This document shows positions 1 to 6,421 of a stretch of DNA of 8,465 nucleotides, one piece after another. The position numbers were made by a program, and so were the translations under genes. Every line of letters begins with the position of its first letter. The first letter of the stretch is position 1. The notes beneath the pieces are model-generated. The model searched no databases, was not told where the DNA came from, and saw nothing but the letters and a program-made list of their open reading frames with translations. This DNA comes from Anaerolineaceae bacterium (lineage in GTDB: Bacteria > Chloroflexota > Anaerolineae > Anaerolineales > Anaerolineaceae), in contig JAGOIM010000058.1 in assembly GCA_017995665.1 (NCBI GenBank), positions 1 to 8,465 of the forward strand. Direction: 5' to 3'.

Positions 1-854
1 AGATTTTCTTCGCGCTCCAGGTCAGTATGTCCGGCGATGCGCTGGGTTTCGTCCAAAAGAGGTTTGAGAACGTCGGTTTCGTAGTTCCCGTTGACGCCTT
101 GAATGATAGAAACAATCCGCTCAAAACCCATGCCGGTGTCGACGTGTCGTTTTGGGAGCGGCTGGAAGTTTGTGGGTGAGGTTCGATTATATTGGATGAA
201 AACGTTATTCCAAATTTCAACGATGCGACTGCAATCGCCGTTTGGTTCGCAAACATGGTCTTCGACGCCCTTCATATCGCAAAATTCGGGACCAAAGTCA
301 TAATGGATTTCGCTACAAGGTCCGCAGGGACCGGTTTCGGCCATCTCCCAGAAGTTGTCTTTGCGGCCACCTTGAACGAGGTGAGCGGGATTGAACCCGG
401 CTTGGGCGAGCCATTCATCGTGCGCTTCCTGGTCGGAAGGCAAATCGCCCTGATCGTCCACAAAGTAGCTGGCATAAATCCGGTCAGGGTCAAGCCCCCA
501 AACTTTGGTAAGCAATTCCCAACTCCAGGCAATAGCTTCTTTCTTGTAATAATCGCCAAAAGACCAATTCCCCAGCATTTCAAAAAAGGTGTGATGGGTG
601 TTATCACGTCCGACGGTATCGAGGTCGTTGTGCTTGCCGGAAACGCGCAGACATTTTTGAGAATCTACCGCGCGAGTGTAGGGCCGGCTTTCGGTGCCGA
701 GAAAAACATCCTTAAATTGCACCATACCGGCGTTGGTAAAGAGCAAAGTGCTGTCACCGCCCGGAACGAGGGATGCGCTGGGCACAATTTCGTGACCGCG
801 AGCAGCGAAAAAATCGAGAAAAGATTGACGGACTTGGTTGCCGGTTAAGTACAT
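1..854 (-). CDS. alaS: Alanyl-tRNA synthetase, N-terminal part (runs off left edge)
   Basis: Catalyses ATP-dependent charging of tRNA-Ala in the cytoplasm. The minus strand reads open from the ATG at 854-852 to the window edge: 284 codons of a protein usually near 870-900 residues. The fragment is the class II aminoacylation core. Visible landmarks are the N-terminal segment FFAARGHEIVPSASLVPGGD (residues 15-34), KCLRVSGKHNDLDTVG (67-82), the motif 2 region HHTFFEMLGNWSFGDY (87-102), ETGPCGPCSEIHYDFG (173-188), EIWNNVFIQYNR (213-224) and HVDTGMGFERI (237-247). All are near-invariant in bacterial AlaRS. The start is supported by TTGGAG at 861-866, 6 nt upstream. The tRNA-recognition, editing and C-Ala domains lie outside the window. 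No frameshift or missing motif is seen. Long open frames on the opposite strand here are shadows. Confidence 0.97.
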   Translation of the reverse strand, partial: MYLTGNQVRQSFLDFFAARGHEIVPSASLVPGGDSTLLFTNAGMVQFKDVFLGTESRPYTRAVDSQKCLRVSGKHNDLDTVGRDNTHHTFFEMLGNWSFGDYYKKEAIAWSWELLTKVWGLDPDRIYASYFVDDQGDLPSDQEAHDEWLAQAGFNPAHLVQGGRKDNFWEMAETGPCGPCSEIHYDFGPEFCDMKGVEDHVCEPNGDCSRIVEIWNNVFIQYNRTSPTNFQPLPKRHVDTGMGFERIVSIIQGVNGNYETDVLKPLLDETQRIAGHTDLEREEN

Positions 855-888
855 TATGAACTCCAATTTTGTAAGGTTTAACGTAGAA

Positions 889-894
889 ATTATA
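889..894 (-). promoter_or_regulatory. Putative -10 element of the alaS promoter
   Basis: A perfect TATAAT on the minus strand lies about 35 nt upstream of the alaS start, inside an AT-rich stretch. No good TTGACA-like -35 is visible at 16-18 nt spacing (the sequence there is CGGAAA-like), so the call rests mainly on the -10 and its position. I see no T-box-type leader; the space between this hexamer and the start codon is too short for one. Confidence 0.4.
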
Positions 895-970
895 CTTGAA
901 ATAAATTGAGATTTCCGGATTCGAGAGGGATAGACTGAAGGGAATCTTACTAAGCAATGGCAATTTGTAG

Positions 971-1031
971 GGCGAGGTTGAAGGTGCCGGTAACATTATG
1001 ATTAGGAAATTTTGTGCACCTTCAACCCGCC
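971..1031. repeat. Palindromic intergenic repeat unit 1
   Basis: Inverted repeat with perfect 12-bp arms, GGTTGAAGGTGC (976-987) and GCACCTTCAACC (1016-1027). It extends by GGCG (971-974) against CGCC (1028-1031) with one bulged A at 975. The left arm is preceded by TTTGTAG. The same core, TGTAGGGCGAGGTTGAA, recurs at 1181-1197, so this is a dispersed repeat family rather than a one-off hairpin. It codes for nothing and lies upstream of alaS. Confidence 0.7.
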
Positions 1032-1073
1032 GTCGTGATCTAATCAGACGGACATCGTACCCGTACGAAGGCG

Positions 1074-1125
1074 GATTGAATGGGCGCGCTGCATAATAAT
1101 CAATAAGGTACAAGCCCATTCAATC
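1074..1125. repeat. Palindromic intergenic repeat unit 2
   Basis: Perfect 12-bp inverted repeat, GATTGAATGGGC (1074-1085) and GCCCATTCAATC (1114-1125), with a 28-nt AT-rich loop. The right arm continues into TCGCCCTACGC, the reverse complement of the GTAGGGCGA core found in unit 1 and unit 3, so this unit points the other way. Just left of it lies CATCGTACCCGTACGAAG (1053-1070), which recurs at 2540-2557 with 16 of 18 bases identical. Confidence 0.65.
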
Positions 1126-1180
1126 TCGCCCTACGCAAAAAATTCACGAGCGATTTTTGTGATTAAAAACATTGAAAATT

Positions 1181-1225
1181 TGTAGGGCGAGGTTGAAAGG
1201 TCCTCAAACATCTTCAAACCCGCCC
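1181..1225. repeat. Palindromic intergenic repeat unit 3, possible hydrolase terminator
   Basis: Arms GGGCGAGGTTGAA (1185-1197) and TTCAAACCCGCCC (1213-1225), preceded by TGTA at 1181-1184. Read as minus-strand RNA they form a 13-position stem with one G-U and one mismatch and a 15-nt loop, followed by an A/T-rich TACAAATTTT run. This begins about 38 nt past the hydrolase stop codon, so it could act as that gene's terminator. A clean U-tract is missing, so the function is uncertain. Members of palindromic repeat families often serve this role when they lie downstream of genes. Confidence 0.5.
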
Positions 1226-1262
1226 CCATCGGAAATACTACTATGTTTCGATTTTCAAACGA

Positions 1263-2348
1263 TTAATGAGCTTCAATCCATCTGGCAATCACATCAATCG
1301 CCCGTGGGTCAGTCGTGATACCAATATGGCTGATGCCATCAAGAATCTGATATTCTCCGCTGTCGGTCTGTGCGGATATGATTGGTTGATACTCGCGGAC
1401 GAGAAAAGCCTCATCATCCGCCCCTGCAATTAGCAGGAAGGGCTGTTTCATTGCTGCCAGGTCGGCCTCATAATTCGATCGCGGTGCAAAAGCGGTGTTC
1501 AGCCGATAGCTGTAGCTCGTTGTGGCGGTATGGCCATAAGGACCGTCCAGCACCTCGTCCGACATGGCAAAGCTAATCACCGGCAGGTTGTTAAGCCAGG
1601 TGATACCCACATTATTAAGCATCGAAAGTCCGACAATCCGCCGGGTTGCTGGATGGGCCCAACCACCGGAATTTAATTTCGTAGTGGGTGCGTCGTATTT
1701 GAGGAATGGAGCCATAAGGATAAATTCATCCGCGATGTCACCATGTTCGCCGCCCGCAAAGCGCACAACAAGACCGCCGCCCGAGGAATGGCCGCCCAGC
1801 ACTACTTTGCCGTAATCCCGCTGGGCTTGCATCGCCTGAATTAAATCTGCCAGATCATCTTCAAGCTGGCCGATATAGTCTACGTCGCCGCGCCGCTCCG
1901 GATTTTCACCATGCCCGCGCAAATCCGGCACGACTACTGTACCCAGACCACTTTCCGCAAGCTTGCTGGCCATTGGATGAAACTGCATTCCGTGCCAGCC
2001 CGAGCCGTGCACCAGTACAATTAAGCGGTCTGGGCCGCCATCATAGAGCCGGTAGGGCAAATTGCTGCCGTCCCGGGCTGTGTAGGTAATTGTGTTCGGT
2101 AATGTGCTGTAATCCGCCTCAATCGCCTCTGAAAAACCGACACCGCCGCCTGAAGCGGAGGGGCGCTCGACCGGCGCGTCGGTAAACACCAGCGTAAGGG
2201 CAATCCCAAAGTAAATCACTACCGTGATGGCAAGACTAATCAAAACCGTTTTGATGACTTTATGAACTTTATCTTGCTTAGATAGTCCCCTATCTTTTTT
2301 TATTATCTTCTCTTGATCCATTTTGTTTTCTGCTTTGTGTTTCTTCAT
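1263..2348 (-). CDS. Membrane-anchored alpha/beta hydrolase (lysophospholipase/esterase-like)
   Basis: A 361-residue serine hydrolase of the Hydrolase_4/monoglyceride-lipase-like part of the alpha/beta fold. A Lys-rich cytoplasmic N-terminus (1-33) precedes one hydrophobic segment (about 34-55), so the catalytic domain is probably outside the membrane, tethered by a signal anchor. Visible landmarks are the oxyanion-hole motif HGSG (114-117), PDLRGHG (141-147), the nucleophile elbow GHSSG with Ser188, a probable acid at Asp311 or Asp312 in AGADD, and His341 in ISHIG. The triad assignment is from motif position only. The start is supported by GAAGG at 2356-2360, 7 nt upstream. Substrate is unknown; ester or lipid hydrolysis is the family's usual activity. 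The gene stands alone between two repeat-bearing spacers and is transcribed from a leader copied from the ABC operon. Confidence 0.88.
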   Translation of the reverse strand: MKKHKAENKMDQEKIIKKDRGLSKQDKVHKVIKTVLISLAITVVIYFGIALTLVFTDAPVERPSASGGGVGFSEAIEADYSTLPNTITYTARDGSNLPYRLYDGGPDRLIVLVHGSGWHGMQFHPMASKLAESGLGTVVVPDLRGHGENPERRGDVDYIGQLEDDLADLIQAMQAQRDYGKVVLGGHSSGGGLVVRFAGGEHGDIADEFILMAPFLKYDAPTTKLNSGGWAHPATRRIVGLSMLNNVGITWLNNLPVISFAMSDEVLDGPYGHTATTSYSYRLNTAFAPRSNYEADLAAMKQPFLLIAGADDEAFLVREYQPIISAQTDSGEYQILDGISHIGITTDPRAIDVIARWIEAH

Positions 2349-2358
2349 TTTCTAACCT

Positions 2359-2406
2359 TCATATGGAATTTGCCGACGATTTTTTGGCTGCTAATATCGC
2401 TGACAT
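2359..2406 (-). pseudogene. Relic 5' end of an ABC ATPase gene, or 15-codon leader ORF
   Basis: Reads MSAILAAKKSSANSI then TGA. The first eight residues parallel MPALLEAK, the start of the intact ABC ATPase beginning at 6152. The DNA alignment continues beyond that with a one-base deletion that shifts frame in this copy. A Shine-Dalgarno-like AGAGG remains just upstream (GGAGG in the intact copy). The stop codon overlaps the hydrolase ribosome binding site and ends 10 nt before the hydrolase ATG. It may be only a duplication scar, or it may still be translated and couple to the hydrolase; the sequence alone does not decide. Confidence 0.6.
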
Positions 2407-2521
2407 TTCGCCTCTTGTAAGAATAAACTAAACTATTTTGAGATAATAATATAGGCAAAGAGTTGAAGAAAAAATTTACAGAATATATCTAATAACGAAA
2501 CACAACTTGTCAATTATTCTT
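2366..2521 (-). repeat. Duplicated promoter/leader, copy A (hydrolase side)
   Basis: Aligns with 6111-6267 over about 157 columns, with roughly 122 identical by hand count (about 78%). The most conserved block is AATTTACAG followed by ATATCTAATA. The copy runs from about 16 codons inside the ABC ATPase reading frame through its ribosome binding site and promoter. Same orientation as copy B and about 3.7 kb away. Confidence 0.85.
2482..2513 (-). promoter_or_regulatory. Putative hydrolase promoter
   Basis: On the minus strand a perfect TTGACA (2508-2513) lies upstream of TATATT (2482-2487). The spacing is 20 nt, longer than the usual 16-18. The same layout occurs in the duplicated leader of the ABC operon, and the hexamers lie in its best-conserved part, which supports a functional role. 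Confidence 0.5.
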
Positions 2522-2539
2522 TAGGCTCACGACGGCGGC

Positions 2540-2660
2540 CATCGTATCCGAACGAAGTGAGTGGTATCGAAGATGGGATTGCGCATAAAATTTCTCGAGG
2601 TTTAAACATCTTCAAGTTCGCCCTACACAGGTCCTCTTTAGTCTCAAACATTTTCAAACG
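2540..2660. repeat. Degenerate intergenic repeat cluster
   Basis: Holds CATCGTATCCGAACGAAG (2540-2557), a 16/18 match to 1053-1070. It also holds CGAGGTTT plus AAACATCTTCAA (2604-2615), identical to 1206-1217, then GTTCGCCCTACA, the reverse complement of the TGTAGGGCGA core. A further AAACATTTTCAA lies at 2646-2657. These are diverged pieces of the same family seen at 971-1225, on the other side of the hydrolase gene. Confidence 0.6.
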
Positions 2661-2679
2661 CTCTCTACATACTGAAATA

Positions 2680-2710
2680 AAAAGACCGATTTTTTATAAA
2701 TCGGTCTTTT
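2680..2710. terminator. Bidirectional intrinsic terminator
   Basis: A perfect 13-bp inverted repeat, AAAAGACCGATTT (2680-2692) and AAATCGGTCTTTT (2698-2710), with a 5-nt loop. It has an A-run on one side and a T-run on the other, so it can work on both strands. It lies 47 nt past the stop of the last ABC permease gene on the minus strand and most likely ends that operon before the hydrolase leader. Confidence 0.85.
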
Positions 2711-2757
2711 ATTGTGACTGGCTAAATCTAAATTTGCTCGGTAAATTATGAGCTGAA

Positions 2758-3951
2758 TCATTCCTTCTTAAACAATAGCAAGCTCAAGCCCAAAAATAAG
2801 AGCGCAAAAGCAAACAGAATGGCGATGTGCGGAAGAACCTCAACAAATGGCACACGGCGAATTAAAATGTCTTTCAAGCCTTCCATCGCCCAATAGGTCG
2901 GGAAAATGTTTGCCGCTTTTTGCATCAGGCTTGGAAAAAATTCAATCGGGAACCAGGCACCCGCCAGGAGCGAGAAAAGCATCCCAAAAGTTGTACTCAA
3001 GGAACTCGCCTGGGCTGAGTTACGGACCAGGCTGCCCAAGAATGCGCCCAATCCTGCCGAAGCCAGACAAAAGGCAATTAGGAGTAAATAGGTAATTCCG
3101 GGACGATCCAACCAGGGAGCTTTGAGGAATAGCGCGCCAAATATCATCAACAGGGTTACTTGCACGAGTGAAATCAGAACCTGAGCAACGATCGTTGCTG
3201 AGAAATAAGTCAGGCGAGAAGTTGGACTGGCGAGAAGCCTTTTGAGCGTGCCACGCTCGCGGTCGAATGCCATTGTGGACGAAAGACCGAGAAGAGATAT
3301 AAAAACCCAGGTAATTAATTGGCCGGCAGAAGAGCTCGTTCCAGCTTCATAGGTAATTTCGTCTTCGGATATAAGGTTGCTTTCATGCAAACGCGAAGGC
3401 TCATTCAGCAATTCGAGCTGAATTTCGCTTTGCAATTTTTCTTTTAGGTTTTCAATTTCTGAAAGATCAGCCTGCGGATTTAGCTGGCTGTAGGCTTGGC
3501 CAACTGCCTCCAATTTTGTCTGCATGGAACTCAGTGTGCCCAAAGCCATCTGAAGCTGCTGATAGATCATGCGGCTGTTTTGGTTGTTTGGATGTTGGTA
3601 AAACTCTACTTTCAGATTGCCGCTAATAAGATTTTCGTTGTTGAAATCTTGAGGAATAAGCAGATAAACTTCACGCTTTCCTTCTTTGAATTCCTTTTGA
3701 ACTTGGTCTGTGGTCATATTTTGGAGCACAAGATTCTCGTTTTCATCCAAAATTTCCAAAAGTTGCTTGGAAAGCGGAGAGTTTGCTTGATCGGCATAAG
3801 CGAGAGAAATCGAACTATCGGCGAAGGAGCCAGTCGCAAAGGATAAAATTACAGTAAAGATGATTGGCAAAACAATATAAAAAATTAGCGACCCAACTGA
3901 ATCGAAATAGAGCATTACATCTTTTTTAATGATGCCGAAGAATTTTCCCAT
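2758..3951 (-). CDS. ABC-2 type transporter permease (second of two)
   Basis: A 397-residue membrane subunit of an ABC exporter. It has one hydrophobic helix near residues 20-40, a large external domain (about 42-208) that looks partly helical, then five hydrophobic segments at about 209-228, 252-274, 286-308, 314-336 and 374-394. The loop DRERGTLKRLLASPTSR (230-246) is characteristic of ABC-2 permeases, and the layout fits the ABC2_membrane_3 type. An in-frame ATG at 4005 would give 415 residues, but it lies deep inside the preceding gene. The ATG at 3951 has a G-rich ribosome site (GGATGGGGG) in front and follows the upstream stop codon by one base, so I chose it. Last gene of the operon; the cargo cannot be told. 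Confidence 0.9.
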   Translation of the reverse strand: MGKFFGIIKKDVMLYFDSVGSLIFYIVLPIIFTVILSFATGSFADSSISLAYADQANSPLSKQLLEILDENENLVLQNMTTDQVQKEFKEGKREVYLLIPQDFNNENLISGNLKVEFYQHPNNQNSRMIYQQLQMALGTLSSMQTKLEAVGQAYSQLNPQADLSEIENLKEKLQSEIQLELLNEPSRLHESNLISEDEITYEAGTSSSAGQLITWVFISLLGLSSTMAFDRERGTLKRLLASPTSRLTYFSATIVAQVLISLVQVTLLMIFGALFLKAPWLDRPGITYLLLIAFCLASAGLGAFLGSLVRNSAQASSLSTTFGMLFSLLAGAWFPIEFFPSLMQKAANIFPTYWAMEGLKDILIRRVPFVEVLPHIAILFAFALLFLGLSLLLFKKE

Positions 3952-3952
3952 T

Positions 3953-5206
3953 TTAACCCCCATCCTGAAGCACATTTTTGCGAAAGCTGAATGATGCAAT
4001 TCCAAGCAGAAGCGTTCCCATTACGAGGAGCGCAAAAATGATGCCTGTCAAATCTGCTAAATTTCCGCCGGAAGCTAAAATAGTGAAGCCTCGGCTTCCC
4101 CATCCGTTTGGAGAAATAAGTCCAAATGTTTGCAGCCAATTTGGGAGCGTGGACATCGGCAAAAAGCCACTACCGAGTTGTCCGAAGATCAAGCCGATTG
4201 AAGTGGAAGCGGAAGAGACTTGCCTTGGGGTTTTGAAAATACTGGTCAGAAGCATTCCCCAGCCACAAGCGGCATAAGAAACCGCGGCAATCAAAACCAA
4301 AACACCAGCCCAGTTTCCCCAATTGAGCTTGAAAAGGAATCCGGAAGCCAAGACCAGAATTGCTACTTGAGCAAAACCACGTAAAAAGATGCTCAGGGTT
4401 TTCCCGATGATGATTTGGGATGCATGTGTCGGGCTGATTAGATTTCGTTGTAAGGTATATTGTCGCCTTTCGGTCAGAAAAGAAAGACTGCCACTACCCA
4501 CATTCCACATTAAGAACATCATCGCCATACCCGGCGCAATGATTGCCATATAGGAAACGCTGTTATTGGCATTTTCACTCAAATTGCTGACAATTTCGTA
4601 ACCCCGATTAGCCTCAGCTTCATCTCCAAGCTCATCATCTAAACTTTGAATGAGAGCAGGGATTTCATTCGGCGTAATTAATTCTTCGCTCAACAGCAAT
4701 TTGACTGCACTTTGGTAGGTTGCTTGATTTGAGCTGACTTCCGCCAAAAAGGTTTTTATAATCTCCCTTAGAATGCCGACAGAATAACCGGAGGTCTCAT
4801 CAGCAGTAAACTCTAATTGGATTGGCGCTTCGTCGGAAAGCTCTCCATTGAAGAGCACTATGCTGTTTGTGAAACCTTCGGGGATATAAAGCGCGGCGAC
4901 ATTTTCTCCGTCTCGGACACTTTGTCGGGCGATTTCATAACTATCTACTAAAACAGGGCTGACCAAATCTTTCAACTCTTCCGATTGAAAGACTTCCACC
5001 AGCAGATTGCCTAATTGCTCCCCGTCGGAATTGACGATAGCAATCGGAATATTTGAAGGTCCTGCATCTTCACCTGAAAATGCGCCGGTGATTGCAGCCA
5101 TGCCAAGCGTGAGCAAAAAAGGAGCAAGCAGGAATGAAAGCAGTGCCATCGGATTGCGGGCAATTAATTTGAGGTCTTTGAGAGCAATTTGCCAGGTTTT
5201 GCGCAT
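3953..5206 (-). CDS. ABC-2 type transporter permease (first of two)
   Basis: A 417-residue membrane subunit with the same architecture as its downstream neighbour. It has a first helix at about 20-42, an external domain (about 43-215), and further hydrophobic segments near 217-240, 275-293, 298-322, 334-350 and 386-406. The loop LTERRQYTLQRNLISPTHAS (244-263) corresponds to the ERERGTLKRLL-type loop of ABC-2 proteins, in a variant form. With the second permease it probably forms a heterodimeric channel driven by the upstream ATPase. The ATG follows the ATPase stop by one base and has only a weak AAGAGA-like ribosome site, so translational coupling is likely. The substrate is not evident; this family includes drug, lipid and peptide exporters. 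Confidence 0.9.
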   Translation of the reverse strand: MRKTWQIALKDLKLIARNPMALLSFLLAPFLLTLGMAAITGAFSGEDAGPSNIPIAIVNSDGEQLGNLLVEVFQSEELKDLVSPVLVDSYEIARQSVRDGENVAALYIPEGFTNSIVLFNGELSDEAPIQLEFTADETSGYSVGILREIIKTFLAEVSSNQATYQSAVKLLLSEELITPNEIPALIQSLDDELGDEAEANRGYEIVSNLSENANNSVSYMAIIAPGMAMMFLMWNVGSGSLSFLTERRQYTLQRNLISPTHASQIIIGKTLSIFLRGFAQVAILVLASGFLFKLNWGNWAGVLVLIAAVSYAACGWGMLLTSIFKTPRQVSSASTSIGLIFGQLGSGFLPMSTLPNWLQTFGLISPNGWGSRGFTILASGGNLADLTGIIFALLVMGTLLLGIASFSFRKNVLQDGG

Positions 5207-5207
5207 C

Positions 5208-6152
5208 TTAATCTCTTAAGGCTCGTCCTGTCAGCTGTAAAAAGACTGTTTCGAGGTTTGGCTCGACGACTTCAATTGCTTTGATGTGGGCTTCGAGCTG
5301 GCTGAGGCGATTGATTATCGGAGCCAGGCTGCTTTCTGCATCCTTTGTGAACAGGCTCAAACCATTTTCCTCAATTTTCACATGCTGGATTTCATTCATC
5401 GTTTCAAGCTGACTAATGATAAAAGGCAAGTCGTCGCTCGGGTCGAGTTGAACCTGAATCAGGTCGGTTTCGTTAGTCTCTTGCGTTAACTCGTCTTGTG
5501 TTCCGATTGCAATCAGCTTGCCGTGATCCATAATGCCAACCCGATTGGATAGCTCCTGGGCTTCTTCCATATGATGGGTGGTGTAAAGAATTGTCATCCC
5601 CTCTTGGTTTAATTCTTTGATTGTATCCAAAATCATTCGGCGAGATTGTGGGTCGATCCCAACAGTCGGCTCGTCCATAAAAAGCAGCTTTGGCTTGTGG
5701 AGCAAGCCTGCTGCGATGTTGACCCGTCGTTTCATCCCACCGGAATAGGTTTTCACCCGATCTTTAGCGCGCTCGCTAAGACCGATTTGTTCCAAAACCT
5801 CGTTGACCCGGTTTTCGAGAGCGGGACCGCCTAAATTGTAAAGCCTTCCCCAGTAGAAGAGGTTTTCCCGGGCGGACAAATCTTCATATAAAGCAATTTC
5901 CTGCGGAACAATGCCAATCAATTCTCGGACGCGCATGTTGTCGTTTTTAATAGAAAAGCCTTGAATCAGCGCATCTCCGCTGCTTGGTTCAAGCAAGGTG
6001 CTCAACATGGAAATTGTGGTGGTTTTGCCTGCACCGTTGGGCCCGAGCAGGCTGAAAATTTCGCCTTCTCGAATGTCAAAAGATACATCGTCAACAGCGG
6101 TGATATGTCCGAATTTGCGGACAAGGTTTTTGGCTTCTAATAACGCTGGCAT
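5208..6152 (-). CDS. ABC-2 type transporter ATP-binding protein
   Basis: A 314-residue ATPase that powers the exporter formed by the two permeases downstream. All nucleotide-binding motifs are intact: Walker A GPNGAGKT (37-44), Q-loop Gln84 in IVPQE, signature YSGGMKRR (136-143), Walker B LLFMDEP (156-162) with Glu161, D-loop GID (165-167) and H-loop His193. The roughly 85-residue C-terminal extension after the nucleotide-binding domain ends in ...VEPNLETVFLQLTGRALRD, typical of the DrrA/CcmA-like subfamily. Start supported by GGAGG at 6157-6161, 4 nt upstream. First gene of a three-gene minus-strand operon whose leader is duplicated in front of the hydrolase. Confidence 0.95.
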   Translation of the reverse strand: MPALLEAKNLVRKFGHITAVDDVSFDIREGEIFSLLGPNGAGKTTTISMLSTLLEPSSGDALIQGFSIKNDNMRVRELIGIVPQEIALYEDLSARENLFYWGRLYNLGGPALENRVNEVLEQIGLSERAKDRVKTYSGGMKRRVNIAAGLLHKPKLLFMDEPTVGIDPQSRRMILDTIKELNQEGMTILYTTHHMEEAQELSNRVGIMDHGKLIAIGTQDELTQETNETDLIQVQLDPSDDLPFIISQLETMNEIQHVKIEENGLSLFTKDAESSLAPIINRLSQLEAHIKAIEVVEPNLETVFLQLTGRALRD

Positions 6153-6267
6153 TTCGCCTCCGGCAGGAATGGACTAAATTCTTTTGAAATAATAACATAA
6201 TCTTAGAATTGCGGTAAAAATTTACAGATTATATCTAATACAAACTCACAGCTTGTCTATTACACTT
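6111..6267 (-). repeat. Duplicated promoter/leader, copy B (ABC operon side)
   Basis: Partner of 2366-2521. It spans the first codons of the ATPase gene, its GGAGG site, the AT-rich leader and the promoter. This is probably the parental copy because its coding part is intact, whereas copy A carries a frameshift and a weakened ribosome site. Confidence 0.85.
6228..6259 (-). promoter_or_regulatory. Putative ABC operon promoter
   Basis: On the minus strand TATAAT (6228-6233) follows TAGACA (6254-6259) with a 20-nt spacer. The -10 is a perfect consensus and the -35 is close to TTGACA. The hexamers and their spacing are conserved in the copy in front of the hydrolase. Confidence 0.5.
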
Positions 6268-6381
6268 CAAGAAACAATAAAGGTTAAGGGAAATTTCTCT
6301 GATTAAGACAGAAATGCCTTGGGCGAGGTTTGGGGCGTTTTTGGCTTTCTTGAATGCGATTCGCTAAAGCTTCCAATCTCT

Positions 6382-6390
6382 TGATACAAT
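6382..6390 (+). promoter_or_regulatory. Possible extended -10 promoter of the glycosidase
   Basis: TGATACAAT carries the TGn extension plus a five-of-six match to TATAAT and lies 31 nt ahead of the ATG at 6422. No convincing -35 is seen upstream, so this is tentative. The rest of 6268-6421 holds no gene that I can support. Confidence 0.3.
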
Positions 6391-6421
6391 TTATTCAAGA
6401 TAATTCATTATTGGAGGACCT

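Noticed and set aside
192..848. Long plus-strand open frame of 218 codons
   Set aside because: It lies antisense to alaS, whose conserved motifs are plain on the minus strand. The plus-strand product shows no recognisable domain.
754..1119. Minus-strand open frame of 121 codons upstream of alaS
   Set aside because: It overlaps the alaS start and the repeat units, has a low-complexity translation and no recognisable motif. It reads through hairpin repeats.
961..1225. CRISPR array
   Set aside because: The repeat units alternate in orientation, differ in spacing and are internally palindromic; there are no regular spacers and no cas genes in view.
855..1262. T-box or other riboswitch in front of alaS
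   Set aside because: No specifier loop or T-box sequence is visible, and the probable -10 lies only about 35 nt before the start codon.
3496..3846. Plus-strand open frame of 116 codons inside the second permease
   Set aside because: Antisense shadow of a gene with clear ABC-2 features; no start signals.
2758..4005. Longer version of the second permease starting at 4005
   Set aside because: The extra 18 residues overlap the coding end of the first permease and lack a ribosome site. The ATG at 3951 fits the operon spacing.
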